Shown here piece by piece: positions 42,047 through 49,739 of a stretch of DNA of 64,000 nt. Position 1 is the stretch's first letter, and each line of letters starts with the position of its first letter. The notes under the pieces are model-generated. The model searched no databases. It was not told the origin of the DNA and saw only the letters and a program-made list of their open reading frames with translations. Source of the DNA: DATMMS01 sp036824145 (lineage in GTDB: Bacteria; Chloroflexota; Dormibacteria; DASZGP01); assembly GCA_036824145.1 (NCBI GenBank), contig DAITAT010000002.1:17581-81580 (forward strand), written 5' to 3'. The position numbers were made by a program, and so were the translations under genes.

Positions 42047-42418
42047 TCAGGCTTCGGCTTCGTTGAAGCGCACGTCGGCGAAGAACACGTCGACGTTGCT
42101 GGTCTTGAGCCCCAGCATCCGATCCACCGCCGCGATCACCCGCTTCTGAACCTCGGCGGCGAGTTCGGGAAGGTTACGCCCGCTGTAGGCCACCAGCAGG
42201 ACCTGGAGCTTGAGGGTGTCTTCATCGGTCAGCTCCACGCGCACGCCCTTGTGCAGACCGCCGCGGCGGATGACGCGAGTGATCTGGTTGCTGCGGTCGG
42301 CCACGCCCGCCACGCCGGGGATCTGCAGCGCCGTCATCGCGGCGATCTGGGCGATCACCTCATTGGCCACCTTGACCCGACCGTTGGTCGGCTGGAACGC
42401 TGGCGCGATCTCGGTCAT
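42047..42418 (-). CDS. Asp23/Gls24-family envelope stress protein
   Basis: 123 residues with the Asp23 fold sequence GRVKVANEVIAQIAAMTALQIPGVAGV and a C-terminal half ending in NVDVFFADVRF. Members are often encoded between efp and nusB, as here. They are linked to cell-envelope homeostasis in Gram-positives. One base separates it from the efp stop. Confidence 0.9.
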   Translation of the reverse strand: MTEIAPAFQPTNGRVKVANEVIAQIAAMTALQIPGVAGVADRSNQITRVIRRGGLHKGVRVELTDEDTLKLQVLLVAYSGRNLPELAAEVQKRVIAAVDRMLGLKTSNVDVFFADVRFNEAEA

Positions 42419-42419
42419 A

Positions 42420-42977
42420 TCAGGCCCTCTCCATGTATTCGCCGGTTCGGGTGTCGACCTTGATCCTATCGCCCTGGTTGACGAACAGGGGCACCGCCAC
42501 CGTCAACCCGGTCTCCAGCGTCGCCGGCTTCGAGGTCCCGGTCGCGGTGTCGCCCTTGAAGCCGGGGTCGGTTGCGGTCACCTCGAGGTTGACGGAGGTG
42601 GGTAGCTCGGCCCCGATCGGCTGGTCCTCGTATGACAGAACGGTGATCTCGGAGCCTTCTTTGAGGTATTTGAGGGCGTCACCAATGGCTGAGGCCGGCA
42701 GCGCCACCTGGTCGTAGGTGTTGGTGTCCATGAAGTGGTACTGGTCGCCGTCGCTGTAGAGGTACTGCATGTTTCGCTTCTCGATGCGCACCTTGGCGAA
42801 GCGCTGCTCGGGACGAAAAGTCTCGTCGATGATGGCCCCGGTCTTGAGGTTGCGCAGGCGAGCGCGCACCTGGGCGGTGCCCCGCCCCATCTTCATGTGC
42901 GAGTAGCCGACGCAAACATACAGCTGTCCGTCGCGCTCGAAGACCGAGCCGTTGCGCAGGTCGCCGGCGTCGATCAC
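42420..42977 (-). CDS. efp: Elongation factor P
   Basis: Relieves ribosome stalling at polyproline. The three-domain product of 185 residues contains the tip loop KMGRGTAQVRARLRNL with Arg32 at the position modified in other bacteria. The C-terminal signature GLTVAVPLFVNQGDRIKVDTRTG is complete. GTG 42977 overlaps the aroQ stop as GTGA. No EarP or EpmA modification gene is visible in the window. Confidence 0.96.
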   Translation of the reverse strand: MIDAGDLRNGSVFERDGQLYVCVGYSHMKMGRGTAQVRARLRNLKTGAIIDETFRPEQRFAKVRIEKRNMQYLYSDGDQYHFMDTNTYDQVALPASAIGDALKYLKEGSEITVLSYEDQPIGAELPTSVNLEVTATDPGFKGDTATGTSKPATLETGLTVAVPLFVNQGDRIKVDTRTGEYMERA

Positions 42978-43426
42978 GAGGACACCTCGGTCGCCGCCCG
43001 CGCGGCCAGGAACTCGAGCGCCTCGATGTACCCCTGAATGCCCTTGCCTTTGATCATCGCCACACACGCCTCGCTGGTGACCGACTTGCGGCGCCATTCC
43101 TCGCGCTGGTCGATGTCGGAGATGTGGACCTCGACCGCCGGCAGGTCCACCGATTCCAAGGCATCGAGGAGCGCATAACTGTAATGGGTCAGGGCCCCAG
43201 GGTTGAGGATCAGCGCGTCGGCATTCTGGTCGGCGGCCGCCTGGATGCGATCGATGAGGTCGCCCTCGTGGTTGGACTGGTAGGTCTCGACGGCCCAGCC
43301 CAGCTCGGCGCCGCGCGCGACCAGCATCTGTTCGACCTGGCTCAGGGTGGTGGTGCCGTAGATCGCGGGCTCGCGGACTCCGAGACGGTTGAGGTTGGGG
43401 CCATTGAGGACCACGACGAGGCGCAT
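42974..43426 (-). CDS. aroQ: 3-dehydroquinate dehydratase, type II
   Basis: Third step of the shikimate pathway. 150 residues with VVVLNGPNLNRLGVREPAIYG (catalytic Arg and Tyr), SNHEGDLIDRI, NPGALTHYSYAL and VEVHISD. ATG 43426 overlaps the aroB stop by one base (TGATG). Confidence 0.96.
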   Translation of the reverse strand: MRLVVVLNGPNLNRLGVREPAIYGTTTLSQVEQMLVARGAELGWAVETYQSNHEGDLIDRIQAAADQNADALILNPGALTHYSYALLDALESVDLPAVEVHISDIDQREEWRRKSVTSEACVAMIKGKGIQGYIEALEFLAARAATEVSS

Positions 43427-44505
43427 CAGCCCGCCCCCAGAGCCCGGCCGATGAAATGCTCCGCCATGTCGCGGTTGACGCGGTGCCCGGGCACCGCATG
43501 GCCGAGCCGGTCCAGCAGCACCCACGGGGTGACGCCCGCGCGGGCCTTCTTGTCCCTGGAGATGACCGCCATCACGTCGCCGACGGAGGCAGCCTTGGGG
43601 GCTCGTTGCGGCAGTTTGTACGACTCCAACAGCGCCCCCTGGCGCTCGACCACATCGACGGGGGTCACCCCCAACTCGGCGCCGATCTCACCCGCGACCG
43701 CCATGCCGATGCTGATGGCCTCCCCGTGGGTGAAGCGCGCATAACCGGTGGCGGCCTCCAGCGCGTGCCCCAGCGTGTGGCCGTAGTTGAGGATCGCCCG
43801 CTCGCCCGTCTCCTGCTCGTCGCGCGAGACCACGCCCGCCTTGATGGCGCAGCAGATCGTGACCACGTCAGTGAGCAAATCGATGTTCCTTTGAAGCACT
43901 TTTTCGCGATTGGCAAGGAGCGAGTCGTACAACTGTTCGTCCGCAATCATAGAGTACTTGAGCACTTCGGCCAGCCCGCTCCGGAACTCGCGGCCGGGCA
44001 GCCCGGAGAGCAGGTCGGGGTCGATGAAAACCTCCACCGGGGGCTTGAAAGCGCCGACCAGGTTCTTGCCCGCCTTCAGGTTCACCGCCGCCTTACCGCC
44101 GATGGCGCTGTCCACCATCGCGAGCAGCGTGGTGGGGACCTGCAGCAACCGGATTCCGCGCATGTAGGTGGCGGCCACGACCCCGGCCAGGTCGCCCACC
44201 ACGCCCCCGCCCACCGCCACTATCAGGGAGCCGCGATCGAGGCCCGTGACGGCCGCCGCCGAGCAGGCCTTCTCGACCCACCTCAGGCTCTTGCTGGTTT
44301 CCCCTGGGGGGATCCGGAGCAGCGGCCGGGCGGCCTGGAGGGCCAGGCCCCGAGGCAGCAACTTGGCGGTGTTCTGGTCCGCGATGATCAGCACCTTCGA
44401 GCCGCCCGCGAGCTCGTCGATCCGGGCGCCGAGCCGGGCCAGGCTCCCCCCCTCGATCGCGATCGGGTACGCCCCGGAGGCGGCGCTGACCGTGAGCTCA
44501 GGCAT
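43426..44505 (-). CDS. aroB: 3-dehydroquinate synthase
   Basis: Second shikimate step, NAD- and metal-dependent. The product has GGGVVGDLAGVVAATYMRGI, PTTLLAMVDSAIGGK and the metal ligands in LNYGHTLGHALE and RFTHGEAISIG. 359 residues. It overlaps aroK by 8 bases (ATGCCTGA). Confidence 0.96.
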   Translation of the reverse strand: MPELTVSAASGAYPIAIEGGSLARLGARIDELAGGSKVLIIADQNTAKLLPRGLALQAARPLLRIPPGETSKSLRWVEKACSAAAVTGLDRGSLIVAVGGGVVGDLAGVVAATYMRGIRLLQVPTTLLAMVDSAIGGKAAVNLKAGKNLVGAFKPPVEVFIDPDLLSGLPGREFRSGLAEVLKYSMIADEQLYDSLLANREKVLQRNIDLLTDVVTICCAIKAGVVSRDEQETGERAILNYGHTLGHALEAATGYARFTHGEAISIGMAVAGEIGAELGVTPVDVVERQGALLESYKLPQRAPKAASVGDVMAVISRDKKARAGVTPWVLLDRLGHAVPGHRVNRDMAEHFIGRALGAG

Positions 44506-45052
44506 CGGCGGTCGCGCTCCCGATGCCGGCGCCTCGAGCCAGCTCGGCTACTTCCACCGCGACGGCCTCGATCGAGCGCCCGGTGGTGTCGAGCTGGACC
44601 ACAGCCTCGGAGTAGCGGCTCTCGCGGGCGGCCGCCAGGGTAAGCAGCTTCTGCTGCAGCTCCGGCTGGTCTTTTAGCCGCCCCGCGCCGGCAAGCGGCC
44701 GCGCCTCGCCATCGCCAAGCCGTTCCAGGGTCGCCTCTTCCGACGCCCGCAGCCGGACCACCAGGTTGCCGTCCTGGATCAGCGCCCAGTTGCGGTCGTC
44801 CATCACCGCGCCACCGCCGACGGCAACCACGCTGCCGCCATCGGCCAGCGCTCGAGCCAGCGCCGCCGACTCGAAGTTCCGAAAGCGCGCCTCACCCTGC
44901 TGCTCGAAGATCGCCTCGATGGATTGGCCCGTCATCTCCTCGATGCGCTCATCGAGATCGATGAAATCAACCCCCTGGGCGGCGGCGACCAGGCGGCCGA
45001 CGCTCGACTTGCCGCTGCCCATGAATCCGACCAGGACCAGGTTCTTGGCCAC
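44498..45052 (-). CDS. aroK: Shikimate kinase
   Basis: Phosphorylates shikimate. The P-loop is GFMGSGKSSVGRLVA, the shikimate-binding DLDERIEEMTG and FRNFE follow, and GGGAVMDDRN is the third motif. 184 residues. It lies three bases downstream of aroC. Confidence 0.95.
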   Translation of the reverse strand: MAKNLVLVGFMGSGKSSVGRLVAAAQGVDFIDLDERIEEMTGQSIEAIFEQQGEARFRNFESAALARALADGGSVVAVGGGAVMDDRNWALIQDGNLVVRLRASEEATLERLGDGEARPLAGAGRLKDQPELQQKLLTLAAARESRYSEAVVQLDTTGRSIEAVAVEVAELARGAGIGSATADA

Positions 45053-45055
45053 GCC

Positions 45056-46198
45056 TCAGCGGGCTGAGCGCAGGAATGCGTTCAGGTTGCGCCGCATCTC
45101 TTTGATGGAATCGCCGCCGGTCTTGGCCTGCAGCGCCCCGGCCAGCGTCAGCGCCACCATCGCCTCCCCGATCACCCCGGCAGCCGCCACCACGCAGATG
45201 TCGCTGCGCTCGTAGTGGGCCTGGATCTCCTTCTTGGTGGCGATGTCCACTGATGTCAGCGGCTTCTTCAGCGTCGAGATCGGCTTGAGGTAGCCGCTGA
45301 CCACCACTGGCATGCCGTCGGTGACACCCCCGGTGAGGCCACCCTGGCGGTTGGTCAGGTGGTAGAAGCCCCTGGCCTTGCTGTAGCGCGGCTGGTCGTG
45401 GACCTGCGAGCCGGGCAGCGAAGCCGCCGCCACGCCCGCGCCCAACTCCGCCGCCTTGACCGCCGGCACGCTGACAATGGCCTGGGCGAGCAGCCCGTCG
45501 AGGCGCCGGTCCCACTGCGCGTAAGTGCCGAGGCCGACCGGTACCCCGCTGGCGACGACGGTGAAGACGCCGCCCAGGGTGTCACCGTCCTTGCGGGCGC
45601 GGTCGATGGCGCGGATCATCTTGGCCTCGGCGACGGGGTCGGGAGTGCGCACCGGGGAAGCCTCCACCTTCTCCCAGTCGATGACTTCGGGCACTTGCGC
45701 CTCCACCTTGCCGACGCGCGATACGTAGCTGTGGATCTCGATCCCGAACGTGCGCAGCAGCTGTTTGGCCACGCCACCGGCGGCGACGCGACTGGTTGTC
45801 TCCCGCGCCGAGGCCCGCTCGAGGACGTTGCGGACGTCGTCGAAGCCGTACTTGAGGGCGCCGGCGAGGTCGGCGTGGCCGGGTCGGACCCGGGTTACCT
45901 TGGTCGGCGGGAACCCGGTGGGCGCCGGCGACATCGTCTTCTCCCAGTTGGGGAAATCGCGGTTGACGAGGACCATCGCGATCGGCGTCCCCAGGCTCCG
46001 GCCGAGGCGGACGCCGCCCACGATCTCCACCTCATCTCGCTCGATCTGCTGCCGCCCGCCCCTGCCGTAGCCGCCCTGGCGCCGGCGCAGGTCGGTGTTG
46101 ATATCTGCGGCGCGCAGCCGCATCCCCGCCGGCAGGCCGTCGACGATGACCACCAGGCGCGGACCGTGGGACTCCCCCGCGGTGAGGAACCGAATCAC
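45056..46198 (-). CDS. aroC: Chorismate synthase
   Basis: Last step to chorismate, FMN-dependent. Signatures TAGESHGPRLVVIVDGLPAG, RRQGGYGRGGRQQIERD and RASARETTSRVAAGGVA are present. 380 residues. GTG 46198 overlaps the PH-domain gene as GTGA. Confidence 0.97.
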   Translation of the reverse strand: MIRFLTAGESHGPRLVVIVDGLPAGMRLRAADINTDLRRRQGGYGRGGRQQIERDEVEIVGGVRLGRSLGTPIAMVLVNRDFPNWEKTMSPAPTGFPPTKVTRVRPGHADLAGALKYGFDDVRNVLERASARETTSRVAAGGVAKQLLRTFGIEIHSYVSRVGKVEAQVPEVIDWEKVEASPVRTPDPVAEAKMIRAIDRARKDGDTLGGVFTVVASGVPVGLGTYAQWDRRLDGLLAQAIVSVPAVKAAELGAGVAAASLPGSQVHDQPRYSKARGFYHLTNRQGGLTGGVTDGMPVVVSGYLKPISTLKKPLTSVDIATKKEIQAHYERSDICVVAAAGVIGEAMVALTLAGALQAKTGGDSIKEMRRNLNAFLRSAR

Positions 46199-46701
46199 GT
46201 CGCGGCGCCGGGAGGGGCGTTGGGACCGTGAAGCTGCTCGAAGAGGATGTTTCGGAAACGCTCGGGATCGGGCACATAGGTGAAGATCTCGGCGCCGTCC
46301 TTGCCCGCGGATTCGATCTCCACGTCGCCGAAATCAAAGAGCCGGCCAAAGACGCTTTGAGACGTGCTCACATCCTGGACGCGGGCTATCCCAATCGAAC
46401 GGGTGAACTTACCCAGTACGCCCCGCCGCTGCAGGATGCGCTGGTCTGTGATGGTGTACGTCACCGAGCGCCAGATGATGTATCGGACGTCGAGGTAGAC
46501 GAACAGCCCCAGCAACATCGCCAGCACAATGAACCAGCGGAGATCTCGCAGCGTCCCGCTGAATTTGATCAAAACCAGGACTATCGAGATCGCCAGGTCC
46601 ACCAGGGTGGGAACCAGCACTTCCTTCACCAGCACCAGGGGGTGGCGGTTGATGTGCAGCAGCCGGGTCTCCCCGGGAAGTAGATCTTTGTCTTCAGCCA
46701 T
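46195..46701 (-). CDS. PH-domain (bPH2/YdbT-like) membrane protein
   Basis: 168 residues: a short N-terminal region, two hydrophobic segments (about residues 35-75) and a bacterial PH domain with YTITDQRILQRRGVLGKFTRSIGIARVQDVSTSQS. The function is unknown. It heads the shikimate genes and the 28-gene run. TAAGAT lies 6 bases before ATG 46701, suggesting a leaderless start. Confidence 0.85.
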   Translation of the reverse strand: MAEDKDLLPGETRLLHINRHPLVLVKEVLVPTLVDLAISIVLVLIKFSGTLRDLRWFIVLAMLLGLFVYLDVRYIIWRSVTYTITDQRILQRRGVLGKFTRSIGIARVQDVSTSQSVFGRLFDFGDVEIESAGKDGAEIFTYVPDPERFRNILFEQLHGPNAPPGAAT

Positions 46702-46707
46702 GGCTGA

Positions 46708-46713
46708 ATCTTA
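46708..46713 (-). promoter_or_regulatory. -10-like TAAGAT at the head of the 28-gene run
   Basis: TAAGAT lies in the 39-base gap after the prepilin peptidase gene, 6 bases before ATG 46701. It is the only promoter-like sequence I see before the long gene run that reaches 22,918. No Shine-Dalgarno was found. Confidence 0.45.
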
Positions 46714-46740
46714 AGCGGCGCCCCGGTGCGGGCGTGCTGA

Positions 46741-47427
46741 TCAGCAGCTGGCCGGGCCCAGCAGGCCGCAGGGCAAAAGCACGGCCGCCGCGCCGCCGAG
46801 GCAAAGAAACGGCCCGTAGGGGATGAAGTCGCGCATCCCGCGCACCCGCGAAATCAGCAAGAATGCCGCCGCCACGCCGCCGACGATGATGCCGTAGATG
46901 AGGGCCCGGATGATCGGCGAGGTCGGGATCGGCAGAAACCCGAGTGTGGCGCCCAGCAAGAACGTGAGCTTGGCGTCACCAAGGCCGACGCCGCCACGAC
47001 TGATGATCACAAAGACGAAAAAGATTCCTCCTCCGAGCGCCGCCCCCAGCAGGGCCGAGTCCAGCTTTCCCAGCCCGTTGTCGCCCTGGAGCAGAGGATT
47101 CACCGGCGAGGTCAGCAGCGCCAGCGCGATCGACGGGTAGATGACCTTGTTGAGGATCAGGCGATGGCGCGCGTCGAAGACGAAGACCTGGACCAGGACC
47201 ACCAGCAGCAGCGCCGCCGCGAGCGAGCGCGGGTTGACGCCGAAGCGGAAGCAGAGAAAGCCCAGCGCCGCCGCATCCAGCACCGGGGCCCAGAAACGCT
47301 CGCCGGGCAAGGGCGGTTCGGTCGCCTCCTCTTCGCCCCGGCCAAGCCTCTGGTTGAGCCGGTGGGTGCCGATGCCGACGGCCGCCCCTACCAACGCGGC
47401 CACCAGCCCGGTGACGAACGCGGTCAC
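46741..47427 (-). CDS. Prepilin peptidase (A24), lacking the methyltransferase cysteine domain
   Basis: Aspartic membrane protease fold of about 228 residues. The two catalytic aspartates are in FDARHRLILNKVIYP and GVGLGDAKLTFLLG, with about seven hydrophobic segments. The N-terminal domain of typical PilD enzymes, with its paired CxxC motifs and FLNVVIYRLP, is replaced by a short hydrophobic stretch. The start at GTG 47427 is provisional. It lies between aroE and the PH-domain gene and downstream of the FtsA/PilM-like gene. Confidence 0.82.
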   Translation of the reverse strand: MTAFVTGLVAALVGAAVGIGTHRLNQRLGRGEEEATEPPLPGERFWAPVLDAAALGFLCFRFGVNPRSLAAALLLVVLVQVFVFDARHRLILNKVIYPSIALALLTSPVNPLLQGDNGLGKLDSALLGAALGGGIFFVFVIISRGGVGLGDAKLTFLLGATLGFLPIPTSPIIRALIYGIIVGGVAAAFLLISRVRGMRDFIPYGPFLCLGGAAAVLLPCGLLGPASC

Positions 47428-47443
47428 CCGATCATCACCGGGG

Positions 47444-48271
47444 TCATGCCATCGCCTCCTGAAGGGCGGCCCGCATCGCCTCGATCGGTGGATCCACGCC
47501 CGTCCAAAGCCGGAACCCGTGAGCGCCCTGGTGGAGGAGCATCTGGTCGCCCTGGAGAGCGCTCGACGCTCCCTCGGCGCGCGCCCGTCTGACGAGCGGC
47601 GTGCCGCCTGGCGCGTAGGCCAGGTCGAGGACGGCCCGGCCGGCAAGCGCCACCCCCTCGAAGGGGTCCTCTCCGTGCAGGCCCAGCGGCGTGCAGTTGA
47701 TGAGGACTTTTGCGCCTTCGCAGGCGTCGATCAGCTCGGACCAGGCCGCGGCGCCGGTTGATAGCCCACGGCGGGATCCCAGCTCCGCGACCTCTGCGGC
47801 CTGGGCATCGTCCCGCGCCATCACCACGACCAGCGCCGGGGCCCGGTGCAGGGCGCGTTCGAGCGCGGCAATCACAGCTCGAGCGCCGCCGCCTGCGCCG
47901 GCGAGCACCACGCGCGCGCCCCCGATGGTGTCAACCACGGGCTCCAGCAGGCCTTTCCAGGCCCCCTCGACGTCGGTGTTGTAGCCGGAGAGGCGGCCGC
48001 CGCGATTGACGATGGTGTTCACCGCGCCGATCGTCTCCACGAGCGGGTCAAGTTCGTCCAGGAAAGGCACCACCGCCAGCTTGTGCGGCACCGTGACGTT
48101 GGCCCCCAGGCAATCGTCGTGGCGCAGGTCCTCCAGCGCTGCGCCGACCGCCTCAGGCGCGACGTCGACAGGCTCGTATCGGTGGGGCATGCCCCTCGCG
48201 GCGAAGGCGGCGTTCTGCACCGCCGGCGAAACGCTATGGGCGACGGGGTGGCCGAGCAAGAGCACCCGCAT
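47444..48271 (-). CDS. aroE: Shikimate dehydrogenase
   Basis: NADPH-dependent fourth step of the pathway. The product has GHPVAHSVSPAVQNAAF, GANVTVPHK with the catalytic lysine, GYNTDVEG, GAGGGARAV and the C-terminal GDQMLLHQGAHGFRLWTG. 275 residues from ATG 48271. It is separated from aroB/K/C/Q by two genes. mltG precedes it, as in several Gram-positives. Confidence 0.95.
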   Translation of the reverse strand: MRVLLLGHPVAHSVSPAVQNAAFAARGMPHRYEPVDVAPEAVGAALEDLRHDDCLGANVTVPHKLAVVPFLDELDPLVETIGAVNTIVNRGGRLSGYNTDVEGAWKGLLEPVVDTIGGARVVLAGAGGGARAVIAALERALHRAPALVVVMARDDAQAAEVAELGSRRGLSTGAAAWSELIDACEGAKVLINCTPLGLHGEDPFEGVALAGRAVLDLAYAPGGTPLVRRARAEGASSALQGDQMLLHQGAHGFRLWTGVDPPIEAMRAALQEAMA

Positions 48272-48276
48272 CGCCG

Positions 48277-49311
48277 TCAGGGAGCCATGGGGCAGGCGCT
48301 GAGGTTGACCTGGCACTGGTTGTGCTGGTCGAGGGTGCGACTGAAATGAGCGTGGCCGCTGGGATCGGTCAGGAAGTAGAGGTAGGTGAACCCCGACGCG
48401 GGCATCAGTGCCGCCCGGATCGAGGCCAGGCCAGGGTTGCTGATCGGCGCCGGCGGCAGGCCGGTGTGGAGATATGTGTTGAAGGGAGAGTTCAGGGCCT
48501 TGTCCTCTTCGGTGATGACGGTGGTGCTCTGCCCCTTGGCGTAGGCCACCGTCGCGTCCGACTGCAACGGCTGCCCCTGTGCCAGCCGGTTGTAGAACAC
48601 CGCCGCGACGTAAGGCCGATCCTTGTCGAACGCCGCCTCGCGTTCGATGATCGAGGCGAGCACGAGTGCCTGGGAAAAGCTGCCGTGCTGGTCGGCGGCG
48701 TGGGCGCGGAGGGCGGCGGGGACCTTGGCGGCAAAGTTGTCGAGGAGAACATTGATCGCCGCCGCGGGCTTGACCTTGGGATCGAAGAAGTACGTGTCAG
48801 GGAAGAGGTAGCCCTCGAGTCCGGAGCCGGGGGGGCGGCCGGCCAGGAAGGTCTGGGACAAGGTGCCCTTGTTGGCCGCGTTGAGGAAGGCAGCGGCGCT
48901 AAACAACCCCTTCTGCTCGAACAATGCGGCCACCTGCTTCTGGATGAAGCCCTCGGGAATGGTGACCCGGACCTGGGTGCCGGTGGCGTGGGACATCAGT
49001 GCCAGCGCGGCGGCCATGCTGGAGCCGCCCGGAATCGAGTAGTGACCCGCCTCGAGGCGGTCGGCCAGCCCATTGGTCCGGACATAGATCTCGAAGGCCA
49101 GCGAGCTGCCGATCACCCCCTGGCGCACGAGGATGTCCCCCACTCCAGAAACCCCGGCGCCGGCGGGAATGTCGACCACGGCGGGACCCTGGCCCAGCCG
49201 GCGCGCGTCATAGACCTGGCCGTGGTATTGGCTGTAAGCGGCGAAACCGCCGCCGCCGATCAGCACCACCGCGACCGCCGCCGCGATGAAGAAGGTGCGC
49301 CCAGGGTTCAT
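48277..49311 (-). CDS. mltG: Endolytic transglycosylase MltG
   Basis: Cleaves nascent glycan strands at the outer membrane face of the cytoplasmic membrane. An N-terminal membrane segment (about residues 6-28) is followed by the LysM-like and YceG domains, with GLEGYLFPDTYFF, the catalytic Glu in LASIIEREA and the C-terminal PAPISNPGLASIRAAL. 344 residues. ATG 49311 overlaps the ruvX stop as ATGA. Confidence 0.94.
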   Translation of the reverse strand: MNPGRTFFIAAAVAVVLIGGGGFAAYSQYHGQVYDARRLGQGPAVVDIPAGAGVSGVGDILVRQGVIGSSLAFEIYVRTNGLADRLEAGHYSIPGGSSMAAALALMSHATGTQVRVTIPEGFIQKQVAALFEQKGLFSAAAFLNAANKGTLSQTFLAGRPPGSGLEGYLFPDTYFFDPKVKPAAAINVLLDNFAAKVPAALRAHAADQHGSFSQALVLASIIEREAAFDKDRPYVAAVFYNRLAQGQPLQSDATVAYAKGQSTTVITEEDKALNSPFNTYLHTGLPPAPISNPGLASIRAALMPASGFTYLYFLTDPSGHAHFSRTLDQHNQCQVNLSACPMAP

Positions 49312-49739
49312 CGGGGGTTGGCGGCCGACCGGTCGAGGTAGGACTGCAGCAGCACCGCCGCCGCCACCCGGTCGGTGGCCTCGCGCCGGGCCGTGGCTAC
49401 CTTCCGCCCGCGCTTGGGGCGGGAGCTACGGAGGGCGCTCTCCGCCATCGAGCTCGTGAAGCGTTCGTCCCAGAGCTCGACGGCAAGCCCGCTGGCGGCA
49501 GCGATCTCATCCGCCAGCGCACGAGCCGCCTCGGCCTCCGGTCCCTCGCTGCCGTCGAGGCGCCTGGGTAGGCCGACGATTACGGAACCGGCGCCCGCCT
49601 CCAGGGCGACATCGGCAATCCTTTCCGCCAGCCGCGCGCCCGCCGACAGGGTCGAATGAGGCGTGGCCAGCCGGCCGCCTTCGTCGCTGAGGGCCAGGCC
49701 GACCCTGACCTTGCCGGGGTCGACGGCCAGGACCCTCAT
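49308..49739 (-). CDS. ruvX: Putative pre-16S rRNA nuclease YqgF/RuvX
   Basis: RNase H-fold nuclease involved in 16S rRNA 5' maturation. 143 residues with VLAVDPGKVRVGLALSDE, VGLPRRLDGSEG, LWDERFTSSMAE and DRVAAAVLLQSYLD. ATG 49739 overlaps the baseplate-J-like gene as ATGA; the gene lies between that gene and mltG. Confidence 0.93.
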   Translation of the reverse strand: MRVLAVDPGKVRVGLALSDEGGRLATPHSTLSAGARLAERIADVALEAGAGSVIVGLPRRLDGSEGPEAEAARALADEIAAASGLAVELWDERFTSSMAESALRSSRPKRGRKVATARREATDRVAAAVLLQSYLDRSAANPR

